The position numbers and the translations under genes are program-made. Below, in pieces: positions 16,869 to 26,572 of a stretch of 64,000 nucleotides of DNA. Below the pieces are notes generated by a model. It did not search any database. It saw only the letters and a list, made by a program, of their open reading frames with translations, and was not told the origin of the DNA. Positions within the stretch are counted from its first letter, which is position 1. Each line of letters starts with the position of its first letter. This DNA is from JAWXBM01 sp964470455 (GTDB lineage: Bacteria; Pseudomonadota; Gammaproteobacteria; Xanthomonadales; SZUA-36), in the NCBI GenBank assembly GCA_964470455.1, contig CAYYCX010000004.1, forward strand, positions 1 to 64,000, in the 5' to 3' direction.

Positions 16869-19166
16869 ATGGCGAATATCAGCAGAATCAACCGGCGTGA
16901 ATTCCTGCAGGCGACCGGCCTCAGCGCCACCTTCATTCTCGGTACCCATATCGCACCCGCGCCGCTGCTGGCGGCGATCAAGGGCGCCGGCGTGGCGCAG
17001 CCCAATCTGTTTGTCGCCATCGCTGACGACGGTACTGTAACGCTGACATTCAGCCGCTCCGAGATGGGCCAGGGCGTGCGAACCGGCATGCCCATGATCC
17101 TTGCGGATGAAATGGAAGCCGACTGGAACCGGGTGGAAATCTGGCAGGCGCCCGGCGACGAAACCAAATACGATCCGCCCGGCAAGGATGGCCAGAATAC
17201 GGATGGCTCGCGCAGCACGCGCCACGGCCTGCAGCCCATGCGGGAACTGGGCGCTGCGGCGCGCGAAGTGCTGGAAAGGGCGGCGGCACAGAAATGGGGC
17301 GTTGCACCCAGCCAGGTGTATGCCGAGAACCACCGCCTGCACCTGCGCGGCGGTGACAAATCATTCGACTTTGGAGAAGTGGTTGATATCGCCGCCGAAA
17401 TCATTGAAACGCGGGCCGAGGGCGAACCTGCGCCCAAGCCCAGGCTGAAGGATCCTTCCGAATGGCGCTACATCGGCAAGGACATGCCGAACAACAACAA
17501 TTTTGAGATGACCACCGGCACGGCGAATTTTGGCGCCGATTACACCCTGCCCGGCATGAGAATCGCCGTGGTTGAGAGGCCTCCGGTTTACCGTGGCAAG
17601 GTGAAGTCCTTTGACGCCACCGAAGCCCTGAAGGTACCCGGCGTGGAGCAGGTCATCGAAATTCCCGGACTGGCGGACGACCAGCCGGCGGAATACCGGG
17701 CTTTGGGCGGCGTTGCGGTCGTTGGCCGGAATACCTGGTCGGTGATGCAGGGTCGCAGCAAGCTGAAAATCGAGTGGGATTCCGGTCCGTTCACCCACCA
17801 CGACTCGAGCACTTATAACGCGGAGCTGAAAGCTGCAGCCAGGAATCCCGGCACTGTGATCCGCAAACGCGGGCAGGGTGAAGCAGCCTTTGCTGCTGCC
17901 GACACGGTGGTGGAAGCGGAATATTTTGTGCCTTACCTGGCCCATGCTCCCATGGAGCCGCCCGTGGCGCTGGTGGATGCCAATGTTCGCCCGGTCAAGG
18001 TCATTTCCGCGACCCAGGATCCCAACCAGACGCGCCATTACGTGGCCGAGGTGCTGGGTCTGGAGAAAACCGATGTGGAATGCGAAGTCACCCTGCTGGG
18101 TGGCGCTTTCGGCCGCAAGTCCAAGGCTGACTTTGCCTGCGAGGCGGCCTATCTTTCAAAAGCGGTCGGCGCTCCGGTGCGGGTGCAGTGGACGCGTGAA
18201 GATGAGATAAGACACGGTTACTACCATTCGGTCAGCGCCCAATACCTCAAGGCCGGGCTGGACAAGCATGGCAAGGTAATCGCCTGGCAGCAGCGGGTTG
18301 CCAATCCCAGCATCATGGCTCTTTGGAACCCCGCCCAGGAAGATGTTTCCGACCTGGAATATGGCCTGGGGCTGATCGACATGCCGTACAACGAGATCCC
18401 CAACCTGCAGCTGGAAACCGGCAAGACCAGAACCATGCTCCGCATCGGCTGGCTGCGCTCGGTGAACAACATCCAGCACGCCTTCGCCATGCACTCCTTC
18501 GCCCATGAGCTGGCTGTGGCCGCCGGGCGCGATCCGCTGGAGTTCATGCTGGAACTGATCGGCGATGCTGAAGTGCTGGACCTGTCCAAGGACGGCATAG
18601 AGCAATATTTCGGTTACGGCGATTCTCCCGCTGACTACCCCATTTCACCCAAACGTCTCTCCAATGCCCTGCGCCGGGTCGCCAAGGAAGCCGGCTATGG
18701 CCAGGAGTTGCCCAAGGGACATGGCATCGGTGTGGCCGCGCACCGTTCGTTCCAGAGCTGCGTTGCGACAGCGGTGCAGGTCAAAGTGGGTGAAAACGGC
18801 GAGTTGTGGATTCCACGTGTGGATGTAGCCATCGACTGCGGTCGCTATGTCAACCCGGAAGGCGTGCGTAAGCAGATGGAAGGGTCATCGACATTTGGCA
18901 ATTCCATCGCGCGCTACAGCCAGATCACAACCACGCGGGGCGCCGTGGACCAATCCAACTTCAACGACTACCGGGTCACCCGGATGAGTGAAGGGCCGCT
19001 GGATATCCATGTGCACGTGATTGAGGATTACGTCAACGAGTTGCCCTGTGGTGTTGGCGAACCAGGCGTGCCTCCGTTTGCTCCGGCACTGCTGAACGCC
19101 ATTCATCAGGCCACCGGCAAACGTATTCGCAGCCTGCCCCTGCCGGCTGACCTGCGAAAGGCCTGA
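16869..19166 (+). CDS. Molybdopterin catalytic subunit, IorB-like, Tat-exported
   Basis: A 765-residue xanthine-dehydrogenase-family catalytic subunit. The N-terminus has a twin-arginine signal (NRREFLQATG) followed by a hydrophobic stretch, so the complex is probably exported folded with its IorA partner. Landmarks are FSRSEMGQGVRTGMPM, HAPMEPPVALVD, LGGAFGRKSKADF and CGVGEPGVPPFAPALLNA, whose glutamate fits the catalytic GVGEP motif. The ATG is at 16869. Members oxidise N-heterocycles or aldehydes; the substrate here is not determined. Confidence 0.9.
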   Translation: MANISRINRREFLQATGLSATFILGTHIAPAPLLAAIKGAGVAQPNLFVAIADDGTVTLTFSRSEMGQGVRTGMPMILADEMEADWNRVEIWQAPGDETKYDPPGKDGQNTDGSRSTRHGLQPMRELGAAAREVLERAAAQKWGVAPSQVYAENHRLHLRGGDKSFDFGEVVDIAAEIIETRAEGEPAPKPRLKDPSEWRYIGKDMPNNNNFEMTTGTANFGADYTLPGMRIAVVERPPVYRGKVKSFDATEALKVPGVEQVIEIPGLADDQPAEYRALGGVAVVGRNTWSVMQGRSKLKIEWDSGPFTHHDSSTYNAELKAAARNPGTVIRKRGQGEAAFAAADTVVEAEYFVPYLAHAPMEPPVALVDANVRPVKVISATQDPNQTRHYVAEVLGLEKTDVECEVTLLGGAFGRKSKADFACEAAYLSKAVGAPVRVQWTREDEIRHGYYHSVSAQYLKAGLDKHGKVIAWQQRVANPSIMALWNPAQEDVSDLEYGLGLIDMPYNEIPNLQLETGKTRTMLRIGWLRSVNNIQHAFAMHSFAHELAVAAGRDPLEFMLELIGDAEVLDLSKDGIEQYFGYGDSPADYPISPKRLSNALRRVAKEAGYGQELPKGHGIGVAAHRSFQSCVATAVQVKVGENGELWIPRVDVAIDCGRYVNPEGVRKQMEGSSTFGNSIARYSQITTTRGAVDQSNFNDYRVTRMSEGPLDIHVHVIEDYVNELPCGVGEPGVPPFAPALLNAIHQATGKRIRSLPLPADLRKA

Positions 19167-19274
19167 TTTCGGCAGCTCACCAGAGTTGCGCTGCTTCCGG
19201 AAGTTTCCGGGAGCAGCGCAATTCTGTACTGTATTCACTGGCCATCCTGATTCGAATCCCGGTAAGCAAGCCTG

Positions 19275-20537
19275 ATGATTTCCCAACCCGACGAATTTCT
19301 GCTGGGGCTGTTCAATGCAGCCGTCGCCGCTTCGCAGGCTGATCATTGCCTGGCCGGAAATTGGCCATCCCTGCCTTCAGGGGAATTGCGGGTCATCGCC
19401 TGCGGCAAGGCAGCGATTGCCATGGCCCAGGCAGCGCGTGACCATTATGGCGAACGGGCTTCAGGCCTGATCATCGCGCCTGACACTCATCAGGAGAATG
19501 CCGCGCAGGTTGAAGGCTTCGAGCTGATGTTCGCCAGCCACCCGGTACCTGATGACAGTTCCGTGGCTGCAGCGCACGCTGCGCTGGAACTGGCCGGCAA
19601 ACTGGGTGAAGACGATTTGCTGCTGGTGCTGATGTCCGGAGGCAGCTCGGCACTGATGTGCATGCCGGTAGCCGAGGTATCGCTGGACGACAAGCGCAAT
19701 GTCACGCGCCAGTTACTGAATTCAGGCGCCAAGATCCAGGAAATCAACTGCGTGCGCAAGCACCTGTCGCGCATCAAGGGTGGCGGTCTCGCAGCAGCCT
19801 GCAATGCGCCTCTCGTGACGCTGGCCATTTCCGATGTGCCAGGAGATGACATCGCCCTGATCGGCTCCGGCCCCACCCTGCGCCACACTTCCAGCCGGGC
19901 GGACGCCCGCGCCATTCTCAATCGTTACCGCATCCAGGCTCCACCCGCAGTCGTCCGTGCGCTGGAAGGGGAACACCACCGGGATCACGGCGCGCACTCC
20001 CAGGCACACCGGAGTTCCTCCAAAATTGTCGCCAGCGGCACGACCGCCCTGAGAGCAGCTGAAGCGCTGTGCCGTCAGCACAAACTCGAAGTGGTGATGC
20101 TGGGTGACTCGGTGCAGGGTGAGGCTGTTCAACTGGCCGAAGAGCACGCCCTCATGGCCCGGAAGCTTTACCGCAAGGGCACGCCGGTGTGCATCCTGTC
20201 CGGCGGCGAAACCAGCCTCAGCCTGGGGCCATCCCCGGGCACCGGGGGGCGCAATTCCTGTTATGCGCTCGCTCTGGCGATTGAGCTGGATGGCCACCCC
20301 GGCATCTGGGCCCTGGCGGCGGATACCGACGGCTTTGACGGCGTGGGCGGGCATGCCGGTGCCTGGTTCGGGCCCGACATCCACGAGAAATCCGCCCGGG
20401 TGAGGCTGCATGCGGAAGAATTCCTGGACCAGGACAATTCAGCGGCATTTTTCGCTATTGTCGGCGGACTGCTCGTTACGGGAGTGACGCACACCAACGT
20501 GAATGATTTCCGGGCCATTCTCGTCCTGCCGGGGTGA
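19275..20537 (+). CDS. Glycerate 2-kinase, DUF4147/MOFRL family, copy 1
   Basis: A 420-residue kinase predicted to make 2-phosphoglycerate from D-glycerate. Motifs include CGKAAIAMA, the glycine/serine-rich LLVLMSGGSSALM, NCVRKHLSRIKGG, SDVPGDDIALIGSGPT and the MOFRL domain with CILSGGETSLSLG and ADTDGFDGVGGHAG. The second copy at 32283-33437 is clearly divergent. It follows the IorAB operon by 108 bases and faces the isocitrate lyase gene, whose glyoxylate product can feed glycerate. A terminator and a palindromic repeat follow. Confidence 0.88.
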   Translation: MISQPDEFLLGLFNAAVAASQADHCLAGNWPSLPSGELRVIACGKAAIAMAQAARDHYGERASGLIIAPDTHQENAAQVEGFELMFASHPVPDDSSVAAAHAALELAGKLGEDDLLLVLMSGGSSALMCMPVAEVSLDDKRNVTRQLLNSGAKIQEINCVRKHLSRIKGGGLAAACNAPLVTLAISDVPGDDIALIGSGPTLRHTSSRADARAILNRYRIQAPPAVVRALEGEHHRDHGAHSQAHRSSSKIVASGTTALRAAEALCRQHKLEVVMLGDSVQGEAVQLAEEHALMARKLYRKGTPVCILSGGETSLSLGPSPGTGGRNSCYALALAIELDGHPGIWALAADTDGFDGVGGHAGAWFGPDIHEKSARVRLHAEEFLDQDNSAAFFAIVGGLLVTGVTHTNVNDFRAILVLPG

Positions 20538-20541
20538 GTGC

Positions 20542-20565
20542 AAAAAAAGGGCCGCAAAGCGGCCC
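20542..20565 (-). terminator. Rho-independent terminator of isocitrate lyase
   Basis: On the minus strand GGGCCGC, a TTT loop and GCGGCCC form a perfect 7-bp stem followed by seven T. The T-run lies in the direction of aceA transcription. It may also act weakly for the converging glycerate kinase gene. Confidence 0.8.
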
Positions 20566-20584
20566 TCAAACGGCAAAAGCAGGC

Positions 20585-20750
20585 TGGTGGCCTGTAACAG
20601 CTGAAGCGGTAGTAGCATGACGAAGGAGTGGTGGTGACTGGTGCCGGTCTGGAGTGAGGCCGATAGCCCAAGCTATCGGCTGAATGAAGACCAGGCCAAG
20701 CGCCGCCAAACCGAGTCAGGCGCTACTGATTCGGCTGTTACAGGCCACTA
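20585..20750. repeat. MITE-like element with about 33-bp imperfect terminal inverted repeats
   Basis: The left end GTGGCCTGTAACAGC and the right end GCTGTTACAGGCCAC are perfect inverted copies that extend, with mismatches, to about 33 bases. The inner sequence has no coding region. The right half recurs at 32223-32273 with only a few differences, also directly downstream of a glycerate kinase gene. Confidence 0.7.
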
Positions 20751-20764
20751 ATATGAGGTTGCTT

Positions 20765-22051
<1,287 letters not shown>

Positions 22052-22148
22052 CTCGGTATCCTGTTGATAAAAATTCAATGAAAGGAAGCGGAGTGGCTTT
22101 CACGAAAAGTCACTGCTTCATGAGGGACGGTAAGTCCGGTTTTCATCT

Positions 22149-22177
22149 TTGACAAGACAAATATTTCAATGTTTAAT
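22149..22177 (+). promoter_or_regulatory. sigma70 promoter of the LysR gene
   Basis: TTGACA at 22149-22154, a 17-base spacer and TTTAAT at 22172-22177 form a near-consensus promoter. Transcription would start near 22184, giving a leader of only about 20 bases. Confidence 0.75.
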
Positions 22178-22180
22178 ATA

Positions 22181-22202
22181 ACTTAGGTTAATGTATCTAA
22201 GT
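22181..22202. promoter_or_regulatory. Palindromic operator candidate between aceA and LysR
   Basis: ACTTAG and CTAAGT are perfect 6-bp inverted arms separated by 10 bases. The site covers the predicted transcription start and ends just before the LysR start codon, a position suited to autorepression. Confidence 0.55.
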
Positions 22203-22204
22203 GA

Positions 22205-23164
22205 TTGAAAGTGAAAGATAAAAATCCCCGCTTTTATTATAAGGGTAACCAACTCAAGCAATTACGGGCATTTTGCGCCGTAGCGAAGAGCGGCAAGATG
22301 ACCGATGCCGCCGAAGAGCTGTTTCTCAGCCAACCGGCCGTCAGCCTGCAGATCCGCGCCCTGGAACGCGAACTCGACACCATTTTGTTCGAACGCCATG
22401 GGCCGCGCATCAACATGACGCGCGAGGGCCAGGAACTCTACGACATGGCGCGGCCACTGGTGGACGGGCTTGAATCGCTGAACCACCGTTTCAACCGGCA
22501 GATTCGCGGCGACCTCGAGAGCGGCGAAGTGGTGATTGCTGCCGGCGAATCCACCATCATTTACCTCCTGCCGCGGCTGGTGGCGCAGTTCCGCCAGAAT
22601 TTTCCCAACATTCACGTGCAGTTGCGCAACGTAACCGGCCGCGATGGGCTGGCCATGATCCGCGATGATGAAGTGGATTTCGCCATCGGTTCCATGCTGG
22701 ACGTGCCGTCCGACATCAGCTACCAGCCGGTTTATTCCTTTGAGCCCGCGCTGATCATGCCGCTGGGCCACCCTCTGGCGGAAAAGGAATCCATCACCAT
22801 CGAGGACATCGCGCCGTTCGGCCTGATCCTGCCGCCGCGGCGCCTGACCACCTGGCGCATGGTGGACCGGGTATTCCAGCAGCACCAGGTTTCCTTCAAT
22901 GTCACGCTGGAAGTGGGGGGCTGGGAAGTGATCAAACGCTACGTGGAGCTCGACTTCGGCATTTCGATCGTCACCGGAATCTGCTTGCGCGAGGATGACA
23001 AGCTGGTGGCCAAGAACATGAGCGCGTTTTTTCCCAAGCGGAGTTACGGCGTGGTGATGCGACGCGGGAAATATCTCTCGCCACAGGCCCGCGCATTCCT
23101 CGATGTGGCGGAGGAAGCGTCCATGCCCGATTCGCCCTGGCGCATCGGCCATTCGGACAGGTGA
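22205..23164 (+). CDS. LysR-family transcriptional regulator, probably of the glyoxylate shunt
   Basis: A 319-residue regulator with an N-terminal helix-turn-helix (QLRAFCAVAKSGKMTDAAEELFLSQPAVSLQIRAL, split here as the usual LysR signature) at about residues 18-55, followed by a substrate-binding domain. It is divergent from aceA. The start is TTG at 22205 or GTG at 22211; neither has a clear Shine-Dalgarno, in line with the very short leader. A palindrome overlaps its promoter region. Effector and target genes are inferred only from position. Confidence 0.85.
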   Translation: MKVKDKNPRFYYKGNQLKQLRAFCAVAKSGKMTDAAEELFLSQPAVSLQIRALERELDTILFERHGPRINMTREGQELYDMARPLVDGLESLNHRFNRQIRGDLESGEVVIAAGESTIIYLLPRLVAQFRQNFPNIHVQLRNVTGRDGLAMIRDDEVDFAIGSMLDVPSDISYQPVYSFEPALIMPLGHPLAEKESITIEDIAPFGLILPPRRLTTWRMVDRVFQQHQVSFNVTLEVGGWEVIKRYVELDFGISIVTGICLREDDKLVAKNMSAFFPKRSYGVVMRRGKYLSPQARAFLDVAEEASMPDSPWRIGHSDR

Positions 23165-23230
23165 ATTTTTTTCACCGGCGGATGATTGAATTTGGCGTAT
23201 GCCACGTGAAGTGCTAGATTAAGGCCAGCC

Positions 23231-23441
23231 TCAAAAAGAGATCCGGCTGACCGGGTCCAAAGGCACACAGAAGTCCGGCCCGAAGGCACACAGAAGTCCG
23301 TCCCGCGCAATACCTTGCCTTTGAAAAAAAAGAGGCCCGGTTACCCGGGCCCAAAGGCACACAGAACTTTGAATATCTGCAGCTCGATGCCTGCCTGGAA
23401 AAAGAGGCCCGGTTGCCCGGGCCCAAAGGCACACAGAACTG
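23231..23441 (-). terminator. Tandem repeated terminators downstream of amtB
   Basis: Read on the minus strand, three GC-rich hairpins each run into a T-tract: 23406-23423 (tract 23399-23403), 23334-23351 (tract 23324-23331) and 23240-23257 (tract 23233-23237, one G-T pair). Each is preceded by the same 16-base leader TTCTGTGTGCCTTTGG, and a fourth leader without a hairpin lies at 23279-23300. The first two stems are GGCCCGG paired with CCGGGCC. Confidence 0.8.
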
Positions 23442-23448
23442 TTGAATC

Positions 23449-24747
23449 CTAGAGGTCGTAAGCCCGCTCGTCGTGCTGCGACAGGTCGAGGCCTTCCTCT
23501 TCCTGCTCATCGCCGACCCGCAAGCCAATAATGGCATCAATGATTTTAAGCAGGATGAAACTCACCACGGCACAGTAAGCAATGGTGGCGCAGGCGCCGA
23601 TGAACTGCGCTTTCACCTGGCTTGCCATGCTCACGCCTTCCGCCAGTCCTTTTCCACCCAGGCGGGCATCCACGAATACACCAGTGAGGATCGCGCCGAC
23701 GAATCCACCCACGCCATGTACGCCAAAGGCGTCCAGTGAGTCGTCATAGCCGAACTTCTGTTTTACCTTCACCACGAAGAAGTAACAGATGGCGCCAGAG
23801 GCAACGCCTATGGCCAACGCGCCCATCGGGCCAACGAATCCGGACGCGGGAGTGATCGCCACCAGGCCAGCCACGGCACCCGACACGATGCCCAGGGCGC
23901 TGGGCTTGCCGTAACGGATCCACTCCAGGAACATCCAGGTCAGCGCTGCCGCAGCGGTGGCAACCTGCGTGACCAGCATCGCCATGCCAGCCACGCCATC
24001 CGCCGCCAGCTGGCTGCCGGCATTGAACCCGAACCAGCCCACCCACAGCATGCCTGCGCCAACCATGCTGAGCAGCAGGTTGCTGGGCTTCATGGGATGC
24101 TGCGGATAGCCGCGGCGCTTGCCCAGCACGATGGCGGCCACCAGGCCGGCAACACCGGCATTGATGTGAACCACGGTGCCTCCGGCGAAATCCAGCACAC
24201 CTTTGCCGGCCAGCCAGCCACCACCCCACACCCAGTGCGCTACAGGCGCATAGACCACCGTCACCCACAACGCCATGAACAACAGCATGGCGGAAAACTT
24301 CATGCGCTCCGCAAAGGCGCCCACAATCAGCGCCGGAGTGATGATGGCAAACGTCATCTGGAAGGTTGAGAACACCGACTCGGGAATGCTGCCGCTCATG
24401 GAGTCGACCGTAACACCGGACATGAATACCTTGCCCAGGCCACCGATAAAGCCGCTGATGTCCTCGCCAAAAGCGAGGCTGTAGACATACACCACCCACA
24501 GGATGGGCATGGTGCAGGTGATCACGAAGCACTGCATCATCACCGAAAGCGCGTTCTTGGCACGCACCATGCCGGCATAAAACAATGAAAGGCCCGGAAT
24601 GGTCATGAACAACACCAGCGCCGTGGCGGTGATCATCCAGGCGGTATTACCGGTATCCAGGCCCTCCTGGGCGGAGGCCATGCCGGGCAACACCAGCAAT
24701 GCCGGCAACAGGAACACGTTAAGCAATTTTTTCAGGTTGTGCATCAT
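23449..24747 (-). CDS. amtB: Ammonium transporter AmtB
   Basis: A 432-residue inner-membrane ammonium channel. The N-terminal signal-like stretch (LPALLVLPGMASAQ) is typical of processed AmtB. Family motifs include FYAGMVRAKNALSVMMQ, the FAGGTVVHINAGVAGLVAA region with a pore histidine, and FGVHGVGGFVGAILTG with the second pore histidine. GAGGGG lies about 7 bases before the ATG at 24747. It follows glnK by 11 bases, the classic pair in which GlnK plugs AmtB when nitrogen is sufficient. Repeated terminators follow it. Confidence 0.96.
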   Translation of the reverse strand: MMHNLKKLLNVFLLPALLVLPGMASAQEGLDTGNTAWMITATALVLFMTIPGLSLFYAGMVRAKNALSVMMQCFVITCTMPILWVVYVYSLAFGEDISGFIGGLGKVFMSGVTVDSMSGSIPESVFSTFQMTFAIITPALIVGAFAERMKFSAMLLFMALWVTVVYAPVAHWVWGGGWLAGKGVLDFAGGTVVHINAGVAGLVAAIVLGKRRGYPQHPMKPSNLLLSMVGAGMLWVGWFGFNAGSQLAADGVAGMAMLVTQVATAAAALTWMFLEWIRYGKPSALGIVSGAVAGLVAITPASGFVGPMGALAIGVASGAICYFFVVKVKQKFGYDDSLDAFGVHGVGGFVGAILTGVFVDARLGGKGLAEGVSMASQVKAQFIGACATIAYCAVVSFILLKIIDAIIGLRVGDEQEEEGLDLSQHDERAYDL

Positions 24748-24758
24748 CCATACCCCTC

Positions 24759-25097
24759 TCAAATGGCCTGTTCGCCGGTTTCGCCCGTACGGATACGGAT
24801 GACTTCATCCAGGCTGCTGATGAAAATCTTCCCGTCACCAATTTTTCCCGTGGTGGCCGCCTGCTGGATGGCTTCCACCACCTGCTCCACCATGCCGCTG
24901 CTGACTGCGGTTTCCAGTTTGAGCTTGGGCAGGAAGTCTACGTTGTACTCGGCACCGCGGTAGAGCTCAGTGTGGCCTTTCTGCCGGCCGTAACCCCGGA
25001 CTTCCGACACCGTGATGCCACTCACACCGATCTCCTGCAGTGCTTCGCGGACATCATCCAACTTGAAAGGCTTGATTATTGCGGTTATCAGTTTCAT
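24759..25097 (-). CDS. glnK: PII nitrogen regulatory protein
   Basis: A 112-residue PII signal protein, the standard length. The T-loop RGYGRQKGHTELYRGAEY contains the uridylylation tyrosine, and the C-loop IRIRTGETGEQAI closes the nucleotide site. The ATG at 25097 gives MKLITAIIKPF and is preceded by GGGAGA; a longer reading to 25127 is not family-like. It is paired with amtB and driven by a sigma54 promoter with an upstream NtrC site. GlnB and GlnK are not separable from sequence alone, but linkage to amtB supports glnK. Confidence 0.95.
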   Translation of the reverse strand: MKLITAIIKPFKLDDVREALQEIGVSGITVSEVRGYGRQKGHTELYRGAEYNVDFLPKLKLETAVSSGMVEQVVEAIQQAATTGKIGDGKIFISSLDEVIRIRTGETGEQAI

Positions 25098-25121
25098 CCA
25101 GCTTCTCCCGGAGCGTTTCTG

Positions 25122-25132
25122 GTGCATTGCAC
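25122..25132. promoter_or_regulatory. Palindrome at the glnK transcription start
   Basis: GTGCATTGCAC is an 11-bp perfect palindrome located about 5 to 15 bases after the predicted sigma54 start. It has the GTGCA half site seen in NtrC operators but without the normal 7-base gap. Confidence 0.35.
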
Positions 25133-25147
25133 GAATGAACCTGTATA

Positions 25148-25163
25148 TGCAGGTTTCATGCCA
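25148..25163 (-). promoter_or_regulatory. sigma54 (-24/-12) promoter of glnK-amtB
   Basis: On the minus strand TGGCATGAAACCTGCA matches the -24/-12 consensus and differs from the glnA promoter TGGCACGTTACCTGCA at few positions. It lies about 50 bases before the glnK start codon. Confidence 0.8.
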
Positions 25164-25301
25164 GCACTCATGGAGAAATTTAAGTTGTTATTCTTGAAAG
25201 GAATTCAGTAATTGAACCAGCAGTCCATCGAGGAAATGGCGAAGAAATGGGACATCCACCCTGGTTGCAGCTGCGCTGCGATAGGGCGCGAAATGTACCG
25301 A

Positions 25302-25318
25302 TGCACCAACCTGGTGCA
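25302..25318. promoter_or_regulatory. NtrC enhancer site upstream of glnK
   Basis: TGCACCAACCTGGTGCA is a perfect 17-bp NtrC palindrome, about 140 bases upstream of the glnK -24/-12 element. It also lies about 85 bases before the -35 of the predicted small RNA at 25438, so it could touch both promoters. Confidence 0.8.
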
Positions 25319-25401
25319 TTGTTGGGCGAGGGTTTTTTCAGGGCATTTTGGAAACAGTTACTTTTCTGGGACCATACGCCCGGGTACTTTGTAACTTGTT
25401 G

Positions 25402-25431
25402 ATGACACGGAAGAAATTATCGTGCTATAGT
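25402..25431 (+). promoter_or_regulatory. sigma70 promoter of a small RNA
   Basis: ATGACA at 25402-25407, an 18-base spacer and TATAGT at 25426-25431 each match five of six consensus bases. The expected start is near 25438. Confidence 0.6.
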
Positions 25432-25437
25432 CAGCGC

Positions 25438-25568
25438 GTAGTTGAAAGGATGTACCCGGGACGACCAGGGAATAAGTAACAAATCGCCCGGGATTACCGC
25501 ATCAGTCGCAGAGCAAAAAAGCACCGCCCGGATGGCATGAATTTGCAACCCCGGCGGTGTTTTTATTT
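25438..25568 (+). ncRNA. Predicted intergenic small RNA of about 130 nt
   Basis: A promoter (25402-25431) and a strong terminator (CACCGCC at 25522-25528, GGCGGTG at 25553-25559, then a T-rich run) bracket a non-coding stretch. The 5' part folds as CCCGGG-A-CGA with TCG-CCCGGG (25455-25492), leaving AGGGAA in the loop. A single-stranded A-rich segment follows. Five GGA trinucleotides (AAGGAT, CGGGAC, AGGGAA, CGGGAT, CCGGAT) recall CsrA/RsmA-titrating RNAs, but no known family was recognised. The next gene on this side is on the opposite strand, so this is not a leader. Confidence 0.6.
25522..25568 (+). terminator. Terminator of the predicted small RNA
   Basis: A 7-bp stem CACCGCC/GGCGGTG, extendable by inner CC/GG pairs, is followed by TTTTTATTT. 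The A-run before the stem (25514-25519) would let it also act for the converging quinone oxidoreductase transcript. Confidence 0.75.
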
Positions 25569-25594
25569 GTACGATGCAGAACGGGCAGCGGGAA

Positions 25595-26572
25595 TCAACC
25601 CATGGTCAGAACGATTTTACCCATGACCCTGCGGCCGGTGATCTCTCCGAAGGCGCTCAGATAGTCCTCGATCGAATAAGCCGCCGTAACCTGCGGACGA
25701 ATCGCACCCTGCCTGATCATCCCGGCCAGCTCGGCCATGTTCTTCAGGTGTTCAACCGGATTGCGCATCACCCACACGCCCCATAGCGTCCCTTGAATGC
25801 GGGCCTCTTTCAGCAAGGCCATGTTGGCTGGAAAATCGGGAATGGTGCCGGAAGCAAAACCCACCACCAGGTGACGGCCTTGCCAGCCCAGGGCGCGCAG
25901 CGCGATCTGTGCAATATCACCCCCCACCGGGTCGTAAACCACATCCACGCCCTTGCCGCCGGTCAGTTCCTTGAGCACATCGCGCATCGAGGCCTGGTTG
26001 TAGTTGATGCCATGATCCGCTCCTGCCTCCATCGCAAAAGCGACTTTTTCATCGGTGCTGGCAGCGGCAATCACTTTCGCCCCCATGGCATGGCCGAGTT
26101 CCACAGCCGCAATGCCCACGCCGCCGGCCGCTCCCAGCACCAGCAGGGTTTCGCCTTTTTGCAACTCAGCCGATTGCTTGAGGGCGTGATAACTGGTGCC
26201 GTAAGTCACGGAAAATCCGGCTGCCTGCTCAAGGCTCAGGCCTTCGGGAACCGGGATGAGCGAGTCCTGGCTGACTGCGCAGCGGCTGGCGAACGCGCCA
26301 TTTCTGGGCAGCGCAATCACCTTGTCCCCAACCTGGTAACGGTTTGCACCTTCACCAACGGCGATGATGGTGCCGGCGGCTTCGTTGCCGGGAATGAACG
26401 GAGGCGGGGTTTTCACCTGGTACTTGCCGGCGATGGACAGCACATCCGGGAAATTCATTCCGGCAGCGGCAACATCCACCAACACCTCACCGGGGCCCGC
26501 AACGGGATCGGGCATTTCTTCCAATACCAGTGATTCAGGCGGTCCATATTCGCGACAAACCAGAGCTTTCAT
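25595..26572 (-). CDS. NADPH:quinone oxidoreductase family protein
   Basis: A 325-residue medium-chain dehydrogenase/reductase of the zinc-free quinone oxidoreductase type. It has the GroES-like N-terminus MKALVCREYGPPESL, the quinone oxidoreductase signature region NEAAGTIIAVGEGANRYQVGD and the Rossmann motif VLGAAGGVGIAAVELGHAMGAKVIA. No zinc ligands were seen. Such enzymes reduce quinones or alpha,beta-unsaturated acyl compounds with NADPH. It is divergent from the glutamate-synthase-like gene 210 bases away and stands alone. Confidence 0.88.
   Translation of the reverse strand: MKALVCREYGPPESLVLEEMPDPVAGPGEVLVDVAAAGMNFPDVLSIAGKYQVKTPPPFIPGNEAAGTIIAVGEGANRYQVGDKVIALPRNGAFASRCAVSQDSLIPVPEGLSLEQAAGFSVTYGTSYHALKQSAELQKGETLLVLGAAGGVGIAAVELGHAMGAKVIAAASTDEKVAFAMEAGADHGINYNQASMRDVLKELTGGKGVDVVYDPVGGDIAQIALRALGWQGRHLVVGFASGTIPDFPANMALLKEARIQGTLWGVWVMRNPVEHLKNMAELAGMIRQGAIRPQVTAAYSIEDYLSAFGEITGRRVMGKIVLTMG

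Noticed and set aside
20585..20750. Insertion sequence remnant
   Set aside because: There is no transposase fragment; only terminal inverted repeats and non-coding filler are present, so a MITE-like or palindromic repeat is the most that can be said.
23231..23441. Short direct repeats resembling a CRISPR array
   Set aside because: The repeats are hairpin plus T-tract terminator units with irregular spacing and no unique spacers, and there are no cas genes nearby.
25212..25394. Small open frame upstream of glnK
   Set aside because: It covers the NtrC site, lacks a ribosome-binding site and has no recognisable sequence.
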